Source: CAZKEW01 sp964580435 (GTDB taxonomy: Bacteria > Acidobacteriota > Aminicenantia > Aminicenantales > UBA8522). From it: 64,000 nucleotides of DNA. The number at the start of each line of letters is the position of its first letter. Positions within the stretch are counted from its first letter, which is position 1. The notes beneath the pieces are model-generated. The model ran no database searches, was not told the DNA's origin, and saw nothing but the letters and a program-made list of their open reading frames with translations. A program made the position numbers and the translations under genes. Below are positions 1 to 8,561 of the stretch, in pieces. The stretch is from positions 1-64,000 of the forward strand of contig CAZOKP010000005.1 of assembly GCA_964580435.1 (NCBI GenBank), given 5' to 3'.

Positions 1-53
1 TATCTTATCGTTCTTTGTTTTACCCCACGTTTCGTAATAGAGCCCAAATCGGA

Positions 54-82
54 TTGAACTTTCGCGTAAATATGGTTAGAAT
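54..82 (+). promoter_or_regulatory. sigma-70-type promoter for the acyl-CoA synthetase gene
   Basis: TTGAAC (54-59) and TAGAAT (77-82) are separated by 17 bp, close to the housekeeping consensus. The predicted transcription start is near 89, leaving a leader of about 80 bases before the ATG at 170. Nothing convincing as a gene is visible in bases 1-53. Confidence 0.6.
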
Positions 83-169
83 GAAACGGCCAGAAAGGAA
101 TCTTGACCAGCAGATGCTGGGCCAAGACATCTTCGAAGCAGGCAAGAAAAGAGGTGAACCCAAGGACGC

Positions 170-2296
170 ATGAGAAATCTTGATTTTGTTTTCTACCCAA
201 GATCCATCGCCGTCATCGGAGCCTCAAGGCAGCCCGGCAGCGTGGGCCAATCCCTTCTGGCCAATCTCCTGGGAAGCCGTTTCCAGGGGATCATCTTTCC
301 CGTGAATCCCAAGGCGGAGGGAGTGCTCGGAATCAAATCCTATCCGCGAGTCCTGGAAATCTCGGATGAAATCGACCTCGCCGTAATTGTCGTGCCCAGC
401 CTCATTGTTCCCGAGGTGCTCGAAGAGTGCGGCGAAATGGGAATCCGCGGCGCTATCATCATCACCGCCGGGTTCAAGGAGATCGGGGGCAAGGGCGCCG
501 AGCTCGAACGGCAGGTGCAGGAGATCATCCGCAAGTATGACATCACGCTGGTCGGCCCGAACTGTCTTGGCGTCATCAACACCGACCCCCGGTCCTCGAT
601 GAACGCCACGTTCGGCACCCAGATGCCCAGAGAAGGAAATATCGCTTTTGTTTCGCAAAGCGGGGCACTCTGCGTGGCCATTCTTGATTATGCTAAAGAG
701 GCCAACATCGGGTTCTCCAAGTTCATCAGCATGGGCAACAAGGCTGGCGTCGGAGAAAATGAGCTCCTCCGGTATCTCGAATCCGACCCCAAAACCGACG
801 TCATCTTGATGTACCTCGAGGACTTGGTTAACGGAAGGGAATTCATGTCCATCGCCCGAGGAATCACGACCTCGATCGTCCGGCCCAAGCCGATCATCGC
901 TCTCAAGGCCGGGCGCACGCTGGTGGGAGCCCGGGCCGCCTCTTCGCATACAGGATCTTTGGCCGGGTCGGACAAGGTTTATAACGCCGTCTTTGAGCAG
1001 TGCGGCGTTATCCGGGTCGACACGATGGAGGAGCTCTTTGATTATGTCAAGGCCTTCTCCAGCCAGCCTCTGCCCCAAGGCAGCAATGTCGCCATCGTCA
1101 CGAACTCGGGCGGACCCGGAATCCTGGCCACCGACTCCTGTATCGGGCACGGCCTCGACATGGCATCCTTGAGCCGTGCCACCGTGAAGAAACTCCGGCA
1201 GGTCCTTCCGCAGACGGCCAGTCTGCGCAATCCAGTGGACCTCGTCGCCGAAGCCCAGGCCGAGCAATACGAGGTCACTCTAGCGGCTATCCTGAGGGAT
1301 AAAAACGTCAACTCGGCCATTGTCATTCTGACGCCGACCGCCTTCACCAAGGTCGATCAAATCTCGGCCTCGATTGTCAAGGTCGCCAAGGAATCGAAGA
1401 AGCCAGTGGTCTGCTGTTTCCTCGGAGTGTATGATGTCTCCAAAGGCATCGAGATCCTTGAAGAAAGTGGAATCCCCGACTATCGATTCCCTGAATCGGC
1501 GGCACGAGTGCTGGCGGAAATGACAGAATTCACCCGGTGGCTCAAACGTCCCCAGACAGGAATCAAAAAATATCGAGTCGAAAAATCGGGGGTCAATGAA
1601 ATTATCCAGTCGGTCAGAAAAGAAGGCCGCCGCGCGTTCCTCGAACAGGAAGCGTATGAGGTCCTCAGGGCCTATGGCTTTCCTGTGGTCAAATCGGCTC
1701 TCGCCCAAGATGAGCGCGGGGCGGCGGAAGAAGCAGAAAAGATCGGGTTCCCCGTCGTCCTAAAGATTGCCTCCCCCGATGTCCTGCACAAGTTTGACTA
1801 CGGCGGCGTCAAGCTTGACCTCAAAAGTAAGGAGCAGGTTAAGAAGGCTTATGCGGAGATCCTCGAGAGCGTCCTTCGCCATCAGCCCGGCGCCAGGGTT
1901 TCCGGCCTGACAATTGAAGAGATGGCTCCCCCGGGAAAGGAAATCATCCTCGGGATGAACAGAGACCCCCAGTTCGGTCCCATTCTGATGTTCGGCCTCG
2001 GAGGAATCTATGTCGAGGCCCTCGAAGACGTATCTTTCCGGCTGGCCCCAATCCGTGAATACTCCGCCACGATGATGATTAATAAAACAAAGACGCATAA
2101 GATCCTGGAAGGGTTTCGCGGCGGCCCCGTCTATGATATGGAATGTATCGCCGATTGTTTGAAGAGGCTTTCCCAGCTCGTCGTCGACTTCGAGGAGATC
2201 CAGGAGTTGGATATCAACCCGCTTCTCGTCTACGAAAAAGGAAAGGGCTGTAAAATCGTCGATGCCCGGATCATCCTCACGGATGGTTCTCCTTGA
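170..2296 (+). CDS. ADP-forming acetate/acyl-CoA ligase, fused alpha and beta subunits
   Basis: Predicted to interconvert acyl-CoA + ADP + Pi with acid + CoA + ATP (NDP-forming acyl-CoA synthetase), a cytosolic energy-conserving step in fermentation. The 708 residues run in the usual order for the fused form: N-terminal CoA-binding Rossmann domain (about 1-130, with the nucleotide loop IAVIGASRQPGSVG), succinyl-CoA-synthetase-like ligase domains (about 150-450), and a C-terminal ATP-grasp domain (about 490-700). The phosphohistidine candidate is His260 in ASSHTGSLAG. The ATG at 170 follows GAGGTG at a workable distance. It has its own promoter (54-82), and the gene ends just where the next promoter begins. 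The acyl substrate cannot be read from sequence. Family assignment is secure. Confidence 0.92.
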   Translation: MRNLDFVFYPRSIAVIGASRQPGSVGQSLLANLLGSRFQGIIFPVNPKAEGVLGIKSYPRVLEISDEIDLAVIVVPSLIVPEVLEECGEMGIRGAIIITAGFKEIGGKGAELERQVQEIIRKYDITLVGPNCLGVINTDPRSSMNATFGTQMPREGNIAFVSQSGALCVAILDYAKEANIGFSKFISMGNKAGVGENELLRYLESDPKTDVILMYLEDLVNGREFMSIARGITTSIVRPKPIIALKAGRTLVGARAASSHTGSLAGSDKVYNAVFEQCGVIRVDTMEELFDYVKAFSSQPLPQGSNVAIVTNSGGPGILATDSCIGHGLDMASLSRATVKKLRQVLPQTASLRNPVDLVAEAQAEQYEVTLAAILRDKNVNSAIVILTPTAFTKVDQISASIVKVAKESKKPVVCCFLGVYDVSKGIEILEESGIPDYRFPESAARVLAEMTEFTRWLKRPQTGIKKYRVEKSGVNEIIQSVRKEGRRAFLEQEAYEVLRAYGFPVVKSALAQDERGAAEEAEKIGFPVVLKIASPDVLHKFDYGGVKLDLKSKEQVKKAYAEILESVLRHQPGARVSGLTIEEMAPPGKEIILGMNRDPQFGPILMFGLGGIYVEALEDVSFRLAPIREYSATMMINKTKTHKILEGFRGGPVYDMECIADCLKRLSQLVVDFEEIQELDINPLLVYEKGKGCKIVDARIILTDGSP

Positions 2297-2320
2297 GAAC
2301 CGTCCCGGTTATGGTATAAT
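2293..2320 (+). promoter_or_regulatory. promoter of the phosphodiesterase operon; probably gives a leaderless mRNA
   Basis: TTGAGA (2293-2298), a 16-bp spacer and a perfect TATAAT (2315-2320). The start codon is at 2332, only 11 bases after the -10 box, and no Shine-Dalgarno sequence is present, so the transcript should begin within about 5 bases of the ATG. The -35 box overlaps the stop codon of the upstream gene. Confidence 0.7.
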
Positions 2321-2331
2321 AAACCCCTTTC

Positions 2332-3630
2332 ATGGCCCTGTTTAAGAAAAGAAAAAAGACACGCGTTTGCGTCATCGGTCTGGATGGCGTGCCCTATTCT
2401 CTGCTCCTTGAACTCGCCCAGAAAGGCGTGATGCCCGCGCTGGCCCGGCTCATCGAGCGAGGTCATCTCCATAAGCTCAAGGCCAGCCTGCCCGAGATAT
2501 CCGCGGTCAGCTGGACGGATTTCATGACTGGAGCCAATTCTGGAAGCCACGGTATCTTCGGATTCACCGACCTCAAGCCGGGCTCCTACGACATCCGCTT
2601 CCCCAATTTTCTCGATGTCAAAAAAGAAACCTTCTGGGACGACCTCGGAAAACAGGACAAAAAGTGCATCATCATCAACCAGCCCTCGACGTATCCCGCC
2701 CGCAAAATCAACGGGACCCTCATCTCAGGATTCGTCGCCATTGAACTGTCCAAGGCCGTTTATCCGCTGTCTCACAAGGCCGCCTTGGAGCAGATGGGTT
2801 ACCAGATCGATATTGACACCCTGAAATCAAGGGAAGATCCATCATTTCTCTGGCAGGAGCTCAATAAAACCCTGGCCGGACGGGAAAGGGCCCTCGATTA
2901 TTTCTGGAATAAAGACTGGGACTACTTTGAATTCGTTTTTACCGGCACAGACAGGCTCCATCATTTCTTATGGAACGCCTACGAGGACACAACGGATCTT
3001 TACCACCAAAGCTTTTTGGACTACTACGCTCGAATCGATAAAGTCATCGATAAGTTGGTCAGATCCTTCTTTCGCGAAATGGGAGGCGGAGAAGAGGGCC
3101 TTTTTGTTCTCTCCGATCATGGATTCTGCAAAATCGAACAGGAAGTCTATCTCAACGCCTGGTTGGAACAGCAGGGCTATCTCAAGTTTGCTGCCCCGGC
3201 CCCCAAAGCCCTGGACGAGATCTCCCCCGGAAGTCTTGCATTCGCCCTCGACCCGGACCGGATCTACTTGAACCTGAAGGACAGGTTTCCCCGGGGAACA
3301 GTTGAGGCTTCTGAGAAAAATGCCTTCCGCCGGGAGATCAGTCAAAAACTGGAAAACCTCGAGTTTGAGGGCAAGAAAGTAATAAGAAAAGTCTTCGAGG
3401 CCGAAGACGTGTATTCCGGCCCACTCGTCTCAGAAGGTCCGGACCTGGTCGTCCTCTCCGAGCCCGGGTTCGACCTCAAAGGGTCGGTTAAGAAAAAAGA
3501 GGTGTTTGGCCGCACCAGCCTCCAGGGAATGCATACCCGGGACGATGCCTTTTTCCTGGCCGACCGGTCGTTTGGAGAGGACCTGGCCATCAGCGGACTG
3601 GCCAAAATCATAAGGCAGACTTACCCATGA
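2332..3630 (+). CDS. alkaline-phosphatase-superfamily phosphodiesterase, cytosolic type
   Basis: A 432-residue type I phosphodiesterase/nucleotide pyrophosphatase-like hydrolase. Visible metal-site elements are VIGLDG near residue 15 (Asp), a serine in PEIS about ten residues before FMTG at the position of the family nucleophile, TDRLHHF (Asp and His), LSDHGF (Asp-His) and a late His in GMHTRDD. There is no signal peptide or TM segment, unlike the next gene, so the product is probably cytoplasmic. The start lies right behind a strong promoter without an RBS. The stop overlaps the next ATG (ATGA), so the genes are translationally coupled. The substrate is unknown; related proteins act on phosphodiesters or phosphate monoesters. 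Confidence 0.85.
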   Translation: MALFKKRKKTRVCVIGLDGVPYSLLLELAQKGVMPALARLIERGHLHKLKASLPEISAVSWTDFMTGANSGSHGIFGFTDLKPGSYDIRFPNFLDVKKETFWDDLGKQDKKCIIINQPSTYPARKINGTLISGFVAIELSKAVYPLSHKAALEQMGYQIDIDTLKSREDPSFLWQELNKTLAGRERALDYFWNKDWDYFEFVFTGTDRLHHFLWNAYEDTTDLYHQSFLDYYARIDKVIDKLVRSFFREMGGGEEGLFVLSDHGFCKIEQEVYLNAWLEQQGYLKFAAPAPKALDEISPGSLAFALDPDRIYLNLKDRFPRGTVEASEKNAFRREISQKLENLEFEGKKVIRKVFEAEDVYSGPLVSEGPDLVVLSEPGFDLKGSVKKKEVFGRTSLQGMHTRDDAFFLADRSFGEDLAISGLAKIIRQTYP

Positions 3631-5512
3631 ACAAGAGCCCAACATATCCCGCCAAGCTCGCAATTTTCGGCAGCCTTTTTCTTCTTTTCTTGTTTAGCCT
3701 CCCTGCCCAAGCCTATATCGGACCCGGCGCAGGCTTCGCCTTCCTTTCCTCGTTCCTCGTCCTCTTTCTAACGTTCTTCCTGGCTGTGTTCACTTTCCTT
3801 TCCTGGCCCTTTCGCTTCCTTCTCCGGACACTCAGGGGAAAACGTGCCTTCAAAGGCGCTCTCGCGGACAGGATCGTCATCATCGGGCTGGACGGCCTTG
3901 AGCCGAGCCTGGCTGAAAAATACATGGCTGAGGGCAAGCTCCCGAACCTGGCCAAATTGAAAAAAGAAGGCACTTACGCCCGACTCCAGACAACCACTCC
4001 CGCCATATCCCCTGTGGCCTGGTCGTCCTTCATGACCGGAAGCGAACCCTCCAAGCACAATATCTTTGACTTCCTCAGCCGCGACCCCAAGACCTATCTG
4101 CCTTCGCTTTCCTCGGCCTATATCGGTAAACCAAAGAAGGTTCTATCACTCGGCAAATATGCCATCCCTCTTTCCAAGCCTGAGATCAGGGGAATGAGGA
4201 AAAGCGTGCCTTTCTGGAAGATACTCGGCGGCCACGGAATCTTTAGCACCGTACTAAGGGTCCCGATCACTTTTCCGCCGGAAAAATTCGCCGGACACCT
4301 CCTCTCCGGCATGTGCGCACCCGACCTCAAAGGCAGCCAGGGGACCTTTTCTTTTTACACTTCAGATAAAGAAAAGATCAAAAAGCGCGAGGGAGGCGTG
4401 GCCTTTCCCGTGGAGATACAAGGCAACCGGATCAAAACCTATATTTCAGGGCCAGAGAATTCGCTTCTTAAAAAAATTGAAGAGATCCGAATTCCTATGC
4501 AAATAGAAATGGATCACGAAAAAAAAGAAGCTCGACTGGATGTCGAAGGACAGCGATTCACCCTCAAGCTCGGACAATTCTCGCCCTGGATAAAAATCAT
4601 TTTCAGACCGGGCCTGGGGATGAAAATCAAGGCTATCGCCCGATTCTATGTTTCCCAGCTTCAGCCTCACTTTGAGATGTACATGACTCCGCTGAATATC
4701 GACCCGGAGAAGCCCGCTCTCCCTATATCTCATCCCTTTATCTATTCCATCTATCTCAGCAAGCTCCTCGGCAGCTTCATTACCCTGGGTGAGGCGAACG
4801 ACACCTGGGCCCTCAACGAAGGAGCCTTGAAGGAAGGTCCTTTTCTCGAACTGACCTACTCCAACCACAAAGAATGGGAAGGGATGCTGTTCAATGCGCT
4901 GGCCAAGACCAAGAAAGGGACCGTCGTCTGCGTATTCGAGACCACCGACAGCATTCAACACATGTTCTATCGGTATCTTGATAAGGGTCATCCGGCCCTC
5001 AAGAGCGCGCCGGCAGAACTCAGCGGGCAGGTCATCGAAGACCTGTACCGCAAGATGGATGAACTCGTCGGGAAGGTCTGGGAAAAGCTCGACCAGAGAA
5101 GCGTCCTCGTCGTCATGTCCGACCACGGGTTTAAATCCTTCCGCCGAGGCGTCAACCTCAATTCTTGGCTCCATAAGAACGGCTACCTCTCATTGAAAGC
5201 GGGAAAGAAGGAAAGCGCGGAATGGTTCAAAGATGTGGATTGGCAATCGACCAAGGCCTATGCCCTAGGCCTTGGAGGCCTCTTTCTCAACCTCAAAGGA
5301 AGAGAAGACCGGGGCATCGTCTCTCCGGGCGATGAAGCGAAAGCCCTCAAGGCCGATCTCGTCCGCCAACTCACAGGTCTGCGCGATGATATTGCAGGAG
5401 AAGTGGCCATTACCGAAGCCTATGATAGAGATAAGATCTATAAGGGACCATATAAAGAAAACGCGCCCGACCTGGTCATCGGCTACAACCAGGGCTACCG
5501 CGCATCCTGGGA
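3627..5512 (+). CDS. membrane-anchored alkaline-phosphatase-superfamily protein, 3' end lost in assembly gap
   Basis: The N-terminus has a signal peptide (to about residue 30), then YIGPGAG and a long hydrophobic segment (about 38-60), followed by a phosphodiesterase domain facing the periplasm or the membrane surface. Metal and catalytic motifs are IIGLDGLEPS, the nucleophile Ser in ISPVAW before FMTG, TTDSIQHMF and VMSDHGF. The coding region runs into 100 N at 5513. Compared with the paralog after the gap, about 72 C-terminal residues are missing, including the last metal-binding His. It starts by ATGA overlap with the preceding gene. The apparent reading-through into the next domain is an artefact of the gap length. 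Confidence 0.85.
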
Positions 5513-5612
5513 NNNNNNNNNNNNNNNNNNNNNNNNNNNNNNNNNNNNNNNNNNNNNNNNNNNNNNNNNNNNNNNNNNNNNNNNNNNNNNNNNNNNNNNN
5601 NNNNNNNNNNNN
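5513..5612. other. assembly gap, 100 N
   Basis: Exactly 100 undetermined bases, the conventional filler for a gap of unknown size. By comparing the two flanking paralogs, at least about 216 bases of the first gene plus the start and signal peptide of the second must be absent, so the true gap is longer than drawn. Confidence 0.98.
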
Positions 5613-7505
5613 GTCTCCGGCACGAAAGCCACAAAGACGAAGATCCTTGTCCTCGGGTTCGACGGCGTTGACCCTCGCCTTCTTCAGACCTGGATGAAAG
5701 AGGGCAAGCTCCCGGCTTTCGAGCGCCTCATCGGCCAGGGTGATTTTCGCCGGCTCCGCACGAGCATTCCCCCGCAGAGTCCGGTGGCCTGGGCCAATTT
5801 TATCACCGGCATGAACCCCGGCGGCCATGGGATTTTTGACTTTATGCACCGGGATCCACAAACCTACTGGCCCGTCTTTTCCGGCTCAGCTACTGAAGAG
5901 GCCAAGTCGACTCTCAAAATCGGAGACCTCGTCCTTCCGCTGCGCGGCGGAAAGGTTAAAAACCAAATCCAAGGAAAGGCCTTCTGGCAAATCCTGGATG
6001 AATATGATATCCCCGCGACAATTTTTAAAATTCCGTCCAATTACCCGCCCGTCCCCACAAAATCGAGAACTCTATCGGGAATGGGGACGCCGGACCTCAA
6101 GGGGTCCTACGGCATTTTCAACTTTTACACAACCCAGCCGCAAGAGATCAACCAGGACATCGGAGGCGGAAGGGTTCATCAGGTCTATGTGATCGGGAAT
6201 AGAGTAGAAGCCAAGCTCCCCGGCCCCACCAACACCTTTAGGAAAGAGAACCCTGAGGCGACGTTGGACTTTACGGTCTATATCGACCCGGTCAACCCTC
6301 TGGCCAAGGTTTCCTGCCAAGGCCAGGAGTTCATCCTCAAGGAAAAGGAATGGAGCGGATGGAAACGCGTTCGTTTCAATCTCATCCCGACGCAGAGTGT
6401 TGCCGGCATCTGTATGTTTTATCTCAAAGAGGTCCGGCCGAATTTCAAGCTCTACGTCACGCCCATCAATATCGACCCGGCCGACCCGGCCCTTCCGATT
6501 TCCACTCCCGGTCGTTATGCCCAGGAGCTGGACAAGAAATTCGGCCCCTTTTTCACCAAGGGCCTCCCGGCGGACACGAGCGCTCTTGACCAGAACTTTC
6601 TGGATGAAGGCGAGTTTCTCGAGCAGGATGACATGATCTTCCGAGAAGGCGAAAGAATGTTTGATTATGAGTTATCCAGGTTCGACTCAGGACTCCTTTT
6701 TTACTATGTTTCCAGCACCGACCAGCGGCAGCATATGTTCTGGCGGCTGCTGGATGAGAAACATCCGAAGTATGACCCGAAGCTCGCTTCTCAATATGGC
6801 AAGACCATAGAAAATATTTACATCGCCGCCGACAAATGCCTAGACCGTAGCCTGCAAAACATAGACCGGGACACACTCCTTCTGGTCATGTCTGACCACG
6901 GTTTCAATCCTTATCGCCGGTCCTTCAATCTCAACACCTGGCTTCTTGACAACGGCTACCACAAGCTGCGCAACCCCTGGAAACAGGAAGAAGGCAGCCT
7001 GTTTGAGAATACCGACTGGTCAAGAACCAGGGCGTACGGAAGCGGGCTCAACGGACTTTATATCAACCAGCAAGGAAGAGAACGAGAAGGAATCGTCAAC
7101 GCAGGTGCGGATAGCGACAACCTCATCCGGGAATTGGCCCAGAAACTGGAGCAGGTTGTGGACCCAAAGACGGGCGAGCGGGCTATCCTGCGCGCGTTTG
7201 TGGCCAAGGATGTCTACCGCGGTCCGCAAGTCGGACACGCTCCTGACATCGTTCTCGGGTTCAACTGGGGATACCGCATCTCGAATGCCTCGCCCCTGGG
7301 AAGGTTCCCCAAGGACGTCCTTGAGGACAACACCAAGAAATGGAGCGGTGACCACATGGGCGCACCCGAGGTCATTCCGGGCATTCTGGTGACTAACCGC
7401 AAGATAAGGGCTGAATCCCCGGCTCTCTACGACCTGACCGCAACGATCCTTGATGTTTTCGGCATCGAGAAACCCAAGGACATGATCGGAGAAACCATAT
7501 TTTAA
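5613..7505 (+). CDS. second membrane-type alkaline-phosphatase-superfamily protein, 5' end lost in gap
   Basis: A paralog of the gene at 3627, beginning inside the gap; the first visible residues lead straight into VLGFDGVDPR, the first metal-site Asp. Other motifs are the nucleophile Ser in PQSPVAW before FITG, SSTDQRQHMFW, VMSDHGF and the terminal WSGDHMG with the last metal-binding His. Typical spacer elements such as LYINQQGRE are shared with the first copy. The C-terminus is intact and ends 11 bases before the next ATG. It probably carries a signal peptide in the missing part. The substrate is unknown; a role in the cell envelope is inferred only from the paralog's export signal. Confidence 0.85.
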   Translation, partial: VSGTKATKTKILVLGFDGVDPRLLQTWMKEGKLPAFERLIGQGDFRRLRTSIPPQSPVAWANFITGMNPGGHGIFDFMHRDPQTYWPVFSGSATEEAKSTLKIGDLVLPLRGGKVKNQIQGKAFWQILDEYDIPATIFKIPSNYPPVPTKSRTLSGMGTPDLKGSYGIFNFYTTQPQEINQDIGGGRVHQVYVIGNRVEAKLPGPTNTFRKENPEATLDFTVYIDPVNPLAKVSCQGQEFILKEKEWSGWKRVRFNLIPTQSVAGICMFYLKEVRPNFKLYVTPINIDPADPALPISTPGRYAQELDKKFGPFFTKGLPADTSALDQNFLDEGEFLEQDDMIFREGERMFDYELSRFDSGLLFYYVSSTDQRQHMFWRLLDEKHPKYDPKLASQYGKTIENIYIAADKCLDRSLQNIDRDTLLLVMSDHGFNPYRRSFNLNTWLLDNGYHKLRNPWKQEEGSLFENTDWSRTRAYGSGLNGLYINQQGREREGIVNAGADSDNLIRELAQKLEQVVDPKTGERAILRAFVAKDVYRGPQVGHAPDIVLGFNWGYRISNASPLGRFPKDVLEDNTKKWSGDHMGAPEVIPGILVTNRKIRAESPALYDLTATILDVFGIEKPKDMIGETIF

Positions 7506-7516
7506 AAGGAGGCCGC

Positions 7517-7708
7517 ATGGGTAAAGGCAAAATCAAGCTGGACAAAGACCTCTTCGAAAAAGTGAAAAAATACGCCCAGATGTCGGGCTATTCCTCAGCG
7601 GAAGAGTTCGTCTCCCATTGTCTCGAAAAAGAAATCGCCAAGCTGGAAGAATCGGATTCCGAGGAGGAAATCAAAAAAAAGCTCAAAGGACTGGGGTATA
7701 TTTCCTAA
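7517..7708 (+). CDS. 63-residue ribbon-helix-helix-like small protein
   Basis: A small, highly charged protein with the pattern of a ribbon-helix-helix domain: a short strand KIKLDKDLFEKVKKYA, then a helix-turn-helix stretch around YSSAEEFVSHCLEKEI. It ends in an acidic helix and the tail LKGLGYIS, which resembles the ALGY-type tails often found at the ends of sulfatase and phosphatase-family proteins. A clear RBS (AAAGGAGG) precedes the ATG. It sits inside the phosphodiesterase operon, 11 bases after one gene and 4 before the next, and so is probably a partner or regulator of that system. Function not established. Confidence 0.7.
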   Translation: MGKGKIKLDKDLFEKVKKYAQMSGYSSAEEFVSHCLEKEIAKLEESDSEEEIKKKLKGLGYIS

Positions 7709-7712
7709 GCAA

Positions 7713-8540
7713 ATGTGGTTCATTAATTCTATCCTGAACAAATTTTTCGACTTCCTCTTTTTGCCGTTTCGGCATTTGAACGCCTGGTTCGGGATGGTCT
7801 TCATCTCGGTCCTGACAGGCCTTCTTATGCTTTTCATTTTTCGCCTGACGTCCAACCAGGCGGGCATAAAAAATGTCAAGGACAAGATCAAGGCTCACCT
7901 TCTTGAGCTGCGCCTTTTCAAAGACAACCTGAATATTAGCTTGAAAGCCCAGGGCCAGATCCTCCGTTACAATCTCCGGTACATCGGCTACTCCTTCAAG
8001 CCCATGCTGGTGATGATAATCCCCCTGATCCTCATTCTCGTGCAACTCAACGTCTGGTTTGGTTATGAGCCGCTTCGTTTGGGAGAATCTGCCATCCTCA
8101 AGGTGAAGCTCGAGGAAAACGTAAAACTCACGGAATTGCCGGAGGCAGTCGAAGCTCCGGCCGGGCTCGTGGTCGAAACCCCGGCTCTTCGGCTCGAGGA
8201 GCAGAAGGAGATGGATTGGCGCATCCGGGCCGCATCAAGAGGCGTCCACGAACTCACTCTTACAATCGGAGGACAGAGCCTCACTAAATCCATTGCTGTA
8301 GGCCTGGGACCTTTGGACAGAATCTCCCCTGTCAAGGTGAAGAGAGGGTTTGTCGGGGAAGTCCTCAATCCTGGAGAAAAGCCCCTCCCCTCCTCCGGGC
8401 TCATCAAGTCCATCGAAGTCATTTATCCTCCCAAAAGGATGAATCTCTTCGGCCTGCGCCTGCACTGGCTCATCGTCTATTTTGCGCTTTCCATCATTAT
8501 CGGGTTCGCCTTGAAAAGGCCCTTCAAGGTCGAAATCTGA
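7713..8540 (+). CDS. three-TM membrane protein with Oxa1/EMC3-like N-terminal half and a periplasmic domain
   Basis: The 275 residues show TM1 (about 25-45), a charged amphipathic stretch with KNVKDKIKAHLLELRLFKDN, TM2 (about 98-118), a beta-rich extracytoplasmic domain (about 120-235) and TM3 (about 248-268). The arrangement TM1, charged helical hairpin, then KPMLVMIIPLILI resembles the DUF106/EMC3 branch of the YidC/Oxa1 insertase superfamily, but that link rests on pattern memory. It lies 4 bases after the small RHH-like gene and 22 before the aminotransferase, so it is part of the phosphodiesterase operon. Function unknown. Confidence 0.75.
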   Translation: MWFINSILNKFFDFLFLPFRHLNAWFGMVFISVLTGLLMLFIFRLTSNQAGIKNVKDKIKAHLLELRLFKDNLNISLKAQGQILRYNLRYIGYSFKPMLVMIIPLILILVQLNVWFGYEPLRLGESAILKVKLEENVKLTELPEAVEAPAGLVVETPALRLEEQKEMDWRIRAASRGVHELTLTIGGQSLTKSIAVGLGPLDRISPVKVKRGFVGEVLNPGEKPLPSSGLIKSIEVIYPPKRMNLFGLRLHWLIVYFALSIIIGFALKRPFKVEI

Positions 8541-8561
8541 CTTTAAAAAAAGGATATCGCC

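Noticed and set aside
3627..7505. One 1292-residue double phosphodiesterase
   Set aside because: The frame crosses 100 N of unknown true length, and the first domain lacks its normal C-terminal 70 residues, so two genes are far more likely.
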